Part shown: piece by piece, positions 60,084 to 64,000 of the stretch | Layout of the letters: every line of letters begins with the position of its first letter | Numbering within the stretch: position 1 is the first letter of the stretch | Source: DTBU01 sp964568845 | GTDB lineage: Archaea > Thermoproteota > CALKCG01 > B24 | Length of the DNA: 64,000 nucleotides | Direction: 5' to 3' | Assembly: GCA_964568845.1 (NCBI GenBank) | Contig: CAZMSC010000001.1 | Span: 34,843-98,842, forward strand | The notes under the pieces: generated by a model | The model's database searches: none | What the model was told of the DNA's origin: nothing | Seen by the model: only the letters and a program-made list of their open reading frames with translations | Made by a program: the position numbers and the translations under genes

Positions 60084-61283
60084 ATGAGTGAAGAAGTGGG
60101 ATTTGTCACAATGGCTAAGGTTGAACGGAAAGTTGAAGAAATTAAAAGCATAGGAATTGGTATACTCGGTTATGCTTTTATGGGTAAGGCACACGCACAC
60201 GCATGGAAATCCATACCGACGTACTTCTGGCCTCCACCAGCACTCCCTAGGCTCGTAGCAGTATGCGGCAGAGCTAAAGAAGCTGTTTCTGAAGCTGCTA
60301 GAAGATTTGGGTTCGAACAGTACTATACGGATTGGAACTTACTCATTAAAAACCCGGATATTGAAATTTTCGACAACTGCGGACCCAATAACATGCATGC
60401 TGAACCATGTATAGCTGCTGCTGAAGCTGGTAAACATGTAATATCTGAAAAACCGCTTGGCAGAAATGCTGAGGAGTCCAGGAGAATGCTTGAAGCTGTT
60501 AGAAAAGCTGGTGTTAAGCATATGTGTGCCTACAATTATCGATTCGTACCGGCTGTCAGGCTTGCTAAGAAACTTATAGAGGATGGTTTACTGGGTAGGA
60601 TTTACCACTTCAGAGCACGTTATCTTCAAGAGTGGATCATGGATCCAAACTTCCCGTTGGTGTGGCGGTTGAGAAAAGATATAGCAGGTTCCGGTCCCTT
60701 AGGAGATCTAGGCTCACATATAATAGATTTGGCTAGATTTCTGGTGGGTGATATCAAAGCCGTAGCTGCCGTTACGCGAACATTTATAAAAGAAAGGCCT
60801 CTACCTGAGGATCCAAGTAAAAAGGGGCTTGTAACGGTTGAAGACGCTTTCGCATCTGTAGTTGAATTCAATAATGGCGCTATTGGAACACTTGAAGCCA
60901 CTAGATTTGCAGGCGGCCGTAAAAATTATAACAGTTTTGAGATAAACGGCGAAAAAGCCTCCGTAGAATTTAACCTCGAACGTTTGAATGAGTTAAGGGT
61001 ATACTGGAGAGAAGAACCAGTTAAAGATATAATGGGTTGGCATGAAGTTCTTGTAACGGAGAGCTATCATCCATTCTACAGGTACTACTGGCCCCATGGA
61101 CATATAGGTGGATGGGAGGATACGTTCAAGAATGAACTATACCATTTTCTAGACTGTGTAATTAATGATAAGCCAGTAGGCCCATATGCCGCTACGTTTG
61201 AAGATGGTTGGAAAGTAGACGTAATATGTGACGCTATACTTGAATCTGCTGAAACAGGTAAACGTATCCCCATCTACTATTAA
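60084..61283 (+). CDS. Gfo/Idh/MocA family oxidoreductase
   Basis: 399 aa. NAD(P)-binding Rossmann motif GIGILGYAFMGKAHAHAW near residue 25, the conserved ISEKPLG segment with the catalytic Lys, AYNYRFVPAVRLAKKLIEDGLLG, and DLGSHIIDLARFLVGD with the active-site His/Asp. Oxidises or dehydrogenates sugars or inositols. Probably works with the isomerase coded on the opposite strand across 188 bases. Confidence 0.92.
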   Translation: MSEEVGFVTMAKVERKVEEIKSIGIGILGYAFMGKAHAHAWKSIPTYFWPPPALPRLVAVCGRAKEAVSEAARRFGFEQYYTDWNLLIKNPDIEIFDNCGPNNMHAEPCIAAAEAGKHVISEKPLGRNAEESRRMLEAVRKAGVKHMCAYNYRFVPAVRLAKKLIEDGLLGRIYHFRARYLQEWIMDPNFPLVWRLRKDIAGSGPLGDLGSHIIDLARFLVGDIKAVAAVTRTFIKERPLPEDPSKKGLVTVEDAFASVVEFNNGAIGTLEATRFAGGRKNYNSFEINGEKASVEFNLERLNELRVYWREEPVKDIMGWHEVLVTESYHPFYRYYWPHGHIGGWEDTFKNELYHFLDCVINDKPVGPYAATFEDGWKVDVICDAILESAETGKRIPIYY

Positions 61284-61342
61284 ATTCTTTGACTATACAA
61301 GGTAGTTTAAGATTTTAAGTCAGTTCCTCTATTATTTTTTCT

Positions 61343-62272
61343 GTGGAAATCAGAAAAGTCCAATTCAGCTCAGGCTCTCTTTTCATATCACTTCCCAAAC
61401 CTTGGGCTTCACGTCACGGTTTAGAGAAAGGCTCTCCCCTTTTCTTAGAGGAGAGGGAAGATGGGGCTTTGGTTCTCTACCCTGTTGAGAGGATTAAAAA
61501 CGCGTCTAAAAGTGTTCTCATCGAATTTTCTCCAGACGTTGAGAAGAAGATCACAAGCCGTTACTGGCTTGGATACGATTCGATTATCATAAAATCTCCA
61601 AGCGGTAGGATAGCCCTAGCAGATAGAGAGAGGATTAAAAGCTTAGTGAGAAGACTTATAGGTTTAGAGATAGTTGAAGAATCTACATCGTCGATAGAGC
61701 TCCAATGTTTTATAGAACCAGCTTCAGTTCCACCAGTAAAGGTTCTGCGGAGGGAGTACCTACTTACACTAGCGATGCTTAAAGACCTTAAAGACGCCTT
61801 AACAGATCATAACTTGCTCGAATCGATAATAGTAAGAGATGATGAAGTCGATAAGCTGTACTTCCTACTGGTACGTATTTTAAGAATGGCGATTCAAAAC
61901 CCCTCATTAAGTAGCAGACTTGGCATCTCTCCACTGGACTGTATGGATTATCGTCTAGTTGCTTTCTTCATAGAGTCTATAGCTGACTGTATAGTCTCAA
62001 TATCTGGGAAACTTTTAGGTGAACAAGGCCTCAATGATTTGACCGTTGAGAACGTTAAGGCAATGCTGGATGCGTTAACAGACATATATGTGAAGTCTAT
62101 GGAGGCTTTCTTAGCCAAGGACTTCAGAAAAGCGGAATTTGCTAGAAGTGAGAAAGAACAGTTTAACCGTATAATGTCTTCGGTCGATCTGGGAAAGATG
62201 GCTGTTCTACTTCCTGAATTCACAAGGATCTGCAATATTTCTATCGATATTGCTGATCTGGTGATCCCTTAA
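61343..62272 (+). CDS. AbrB-type domain plus PhoU-like regulator
   Basis: 309 aa from the GTG at 61343. N-terminal SpoVT/AbrB-like DNA-binding domain (EIRKVQFSSGSLFISLPKPWASRHGLEKGSPLFLEE), then a helical PhoU-type part (about 125-309) with REYLLTLAMLKDLKDALTDHNLLESIIVRDDEVDKLY. In archaea such proteins are thought to regulate phosphate uptake. No phosphate transporter genes are in the window. The end overlaps the PIN gene by 32 bases tail to tail. Confidence 0.86.
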   Translation: MEIRKVQFSSGSLFISLPKPWASRHGLEKGSPLFLEEREDGALVLYPVERIKNASKSVLIEFSPDVEKKITSRYWLGYDSIIIKSPSGRIALADRERIKSLVRRLIGLEIVEESTSSIELQCFIEPASVPPVKVLRREYLLTLAMLKDLKDALTDHNLLESIIVRDDEVDKLYFLLVRILRMAIQNPSLSSRLGISPLDCMDYRLVAFFIESIADCIVSISGKLLGEQGLNDLTVENVKAMLDALTDIYVKSMEAFLAKDFRKAEFARSEKEQFNRIMSSVDLGKMAVLLPEFTRICNISIDIADLVIP

Positions 62273-62678
62273 CCATACCTAGATATTCTCCACGATCGAT
62301 GTCTATTTTTGAAAGCCCCCTAACGTATAAGACTGGTATTCTTAATCTTGTCAATCGTTTTCTAAGATTTAAATCATTGGTGGCTACGGGGATCCTCAAT
62401 TTACACGCATACAGCTCTATGAGCGTATCTACAGGCTCTTTCACATCCACATCTACCAAGTCCACCTCGACTCTGCTTAGGAGTTGGATTGCAAGCTTAG
62501 CATAATGGCTCTTCCTATTGGAACCCGCGCTCAATCTACATATCTCATCGTAGACTGGCTTTAGAACAACCATTCTAACCCTTGAATTCAACCTTTCTTC
62601 TAGCCCCTCAATTATATCGATCTTTCTTCGAATACATTCAAGGAGAAAGCTAGAATCCACAATCAATTTAACCGTCAA
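62241..62678 (-). CDS. PIN-domain protein (Fcf1/Utp23-like), coupled to aIF2 gamma
   Basis: 145 aa from the TTG at 62678, which overlaps the TGA of aIF2 gamma (TTGA); the ATG at 62708 lies inside aIF2 gamma and is less likely. PIN features: KLIVDSSFLLECIRRK (Asp), VYDEICRLSA (Glu), PVDTLIELYACKLRIPVATNDLNLRKRL (Asp pair). The archaeal PIN gene behind aIF2 gamma is a known conserved pairing; Fcf1-type PIN nucleases process rRNA. Unlike vapC it has no antitoxin. Confidence 0.85.
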   Translation of the reverse strand: MTVKLIVDSSFLLECIRRKIDIIEGLEERLNSRVRMVVLKPVYDEICRLSAGSNRKSHYAKLAIQLLSRVEVDLVDVDVKEPVDTLIELYACKLRIPVATNDLNLRKRLTRLRIPVLYVRGLSKIDIDRGEYLGMVKGSPDQQYR

Positions 62679-63916
62679 ATGATCACACCGTATCCTATAA
62701 GCCTCCATCTATCATTTATTCTGCGGCTTATTGCAACCCTTTGCCCTTTTGAAGCACATGCCGGCTTCTTAAGGCTCAGTGTTACGTGATTTTCTCTAAC
62801 TTCTTTCACGATGCCAAGCGTTATGGCGGTTAAAATATTTAAAAGTATGGGCTCTCTAATTCTGATCCTTTCCACTTTAAGTTGTTTCGTAGCTCCAACC
62901 ACTGTTTCAAAAAGTGAAACATCTACCGTTATTTCATTGACTATATCGGGTAGCATACCCGGTTTACCGAGTACGTTCCCAGCAAGACTATCAGCTTTAG
63001 TTAGACTTGGATCTAAACTTGTACCCACGCCCACCAATCCACCGCATCTAGCCTCCTCAACATCTAAGCCTCCATGTTTCAGTGAAACTATCCTAGTTAT
63101 CAGAGGTTGAGCTACACTTCGGCCAGAATTATCAGTCGATATTGTCCCTGGACGTATCTCAACTTCATCTCCGACTCTAAGTACACCTTGAACTATCGTC
63201 CCTCCAACCACTCCTCCAGAAAGCTCTGCGGCTCTTGTTCCAGGTTTATTGACATCAAATGATCTTACTATATACATCATAGGAGGTTTCGTTGGGTCTC
63301 GTTTAGGTGTAGGTATGTACTTTTCAAGGGCTTCTATTAAATAGTCTATGTTAACCCTGTTCTGGGCAGATATGGGTATTATGGGGGAATCTTCAGCAAT
63401 CGTACCTTTAACAAACTCCTTAATCTGTTGGTAGTTTTTCAGTGCCTCCTGTGGTGTCACAAGTTCAATCTTATTCTGGACAATTACAATATTCTTTACT
63501 CCTGCCACTTCCAAAGCAGCTAGATGCTCCTTCGTCTGAGGTTGGGGACACGGCTCATTAGCGGCTATGACAAGCATAGCCCCATCCATGACCGCGGCCC
63601 CTGAAAGCATAGTCGCCATAAGTACTTCATGCCCGGGGGCGTCCACAAAACTTACGACTCTGAGGAGTTCTGTTTTAGAGCCACAGTTTGGGCATACTGG
63701 TTGAGTTGAGTAACATTTCGGATGTGGACAAACTGGGCATTTATAAAATCCCGCATCAGCATACCCCAGTTTAATTGTAATCCCCCGTTTTATTTCCTCA
63801 CTATGCTTGCTTGTCCAAACACCAGTAAGCGCCTCTACGAGCGTGGTTTTACCATGGTCTACGTGTCCTGCAGTACCTATATTGCACTCGGGGGTTTTTT
63901 CGTAGACTTTCGACAT
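62675..63916 (-). CDS. eif2g: Translation initiation factor aIF2 gamma subunit
   Basis: 413 aa GTPase that delivers Met-tRNAi to the small subunit. G motifs: GTAGHVDHGKTTLVEAL (P-loop), SFVDAPGHE, IVQNKIELV, and PISAQNRVNID. The zinc knuckle CPVCPHPKCYSTQPVCPNC is an aIF2 gamma feature. Domains II and III follow (VRSFDVNKPG..., RIVSLKHGGLDVEEARCGGLVGVGTSLDP). Start ATG at 63916 matches the family. Confidence 0.96.
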   Translation of the reverse strand: MSKVYEKTPECNIGTAGHVDHGKTTLVEALTGVWTSKHSEEIKRGITIKLGYADAGFYKCPVCPHPKCYSTQPVCPNCGSKTELLRVVSFVDAPGHEVLMATMLSGAAVMDGAMLVIAANEPCPQPQTKEHLAALEVAGVKNIVIVQNKIELVTPQEALKNYQQIKEFVKGTIAEDSPIIPISAQNRVNIDYLIEALEKYIPTPKRDPTKPPMMYIVRSFDVNKPGTRAAELSGGVVGGTIVQGVLRVGDEVEIRPGTISTDNSGRSVAQPLITRIVSLKHGGLDVEEARCGGLVGVGTSLDPSLTKADSLAGNVLGKPGMLPDIVNEITVDVSLFETVVGATKQLKVERIRIREPILLNILTAITLGIVKEVRENHVTLSLKKPACASKGQRVAISRRINDRWRLIGYGVII

Positions 63917-64000
63917 TTATAGTTCACTCGTATAAAAGAGAAGCGCCATCCAAATTGATAAACTTTACACTCTAATATACACAGCCATCCTCTCTTCGTG

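Noticed and set aside
1..64000. CRISPR array
   Set aside because: No regularly spaced direct repeats of 24-37 bases were seen anywhere.

Overview
This window is archaeal DNA, and most likely comes from a non-crenarchaeal member of the TACK group (Thermoproteota), possibly Bathyarchaeia-like; that assignment is inference. The evidence is the archaeal family D DNA polymerase (large subunit cut by the left edge, small subunit at 53.8 kb), Orc1/Cdc6 beside an origin-like region, aIF2 gamma, aEF-2, ribosomal protein S8e, a stand-alone 5S rRNA, tRNAs with short introns in the anticodon loop, TATA-box promoters, an ESCRT-III/CdvB-like division gene, F420 and formylmethanofuran enzymes, a type-2 (methanogen-type) seryl-tRNA synthetase and a class II HMG-CoA reductase. 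Genes are dense, lie on both strands, often overlap by 1-4 bases, and many start with TTG or GTG.

Layout. 0-6.5 kb: PolD large subunit, a secreted or membrane protein, a TRAM-domain protein behind a strong 5' hairpin, SfsA, and an Ogg-type DNA glycosylase. 6.5-11.7 kb: an aldehyde ferredoxin oxidoreductase with its ferredoxin-like partner and LarB, divergent from LarC, then S8e. 11.8-20 kb: a uroporphyrinogen-decarboxylase-like protein with a pyruvate-kinase-C-like protein, a DJ-1/PfpI protein, an ECF S component, tRNA-Lys, two glutamate ligases (RimK/MptN-like and CofE), SerRS, and an Lrp regulator divergent from a nuclease-like gene. 20-29 kb is an accessory stretch: non-coding repeat copies, HicB, an SDR, an IS5-like remnant, a large glycosidase-like gene with a foreign look, small orphan genes, a frameshifted GNAT gene and a stop-interrupted short ORF. 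29-34.7 kb: fwdDBAC and HMG-CoA reductase. 34.8-40.4 kb: a 49-residue zinc protein, aEF-2, a tandem SIS protein, an M24 peptidase and MarC. 40.4-41.3 kb: hairpin DNA and a VapBC pair with a short toxin. 41.5-47.5 kb: the CdvB-like/coiled-coil/DUF373/MTA phosphorylase operon, divergent from a SAM hydroxide adenosyltransferase, a cis-prenyltransferase and an HD protein. 47.6-53.7 kb: 5S rRNA, DUF1512, methionine aminopeptidase, tRNA-Arg, nicotinamidase and radical SAM genes. 53.8-58.8 kb: replication block (PolD small subunit, DUF99, Orc1/Cdc6, a probable oriC with inverted ORB-like sites, a winged-helix protein, an XRE-CBS regulator). 58.9-64 kb: a sugar isomerase/oxidoreductase pair, an AbrB-PhoU regulator, a PIN protein and aIF2 gamma.

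How the genes fit together. The Fwd subunits, CofE and the RimK-like ligase point to C1 metabolism with methanofuran/H4MPT and F420. The AOR-ferredoxin pair points to aldehyde oxidation coupled to ferredoxin. LarB/LarC imply a nickel-pincer cofactor. MTA phosphorylase and SAM hydroxide adenosyltransferase both act on SAM-derived nucleosides.

The most striking observation is in aEF-2 (35069-37292). A perfectly symmetric 34-nt block (CGAAA, a 24-nt near-perfect palindrome, CGAAA) breaks the reading frame just before the GTP-binding P-loop and introduces a stop. No ordinary start codon could restore a P-loop-containing protein. The block could be a programmed bypass, an unusual splice, a real lesion or an assembly error, and it deserves direct checking.
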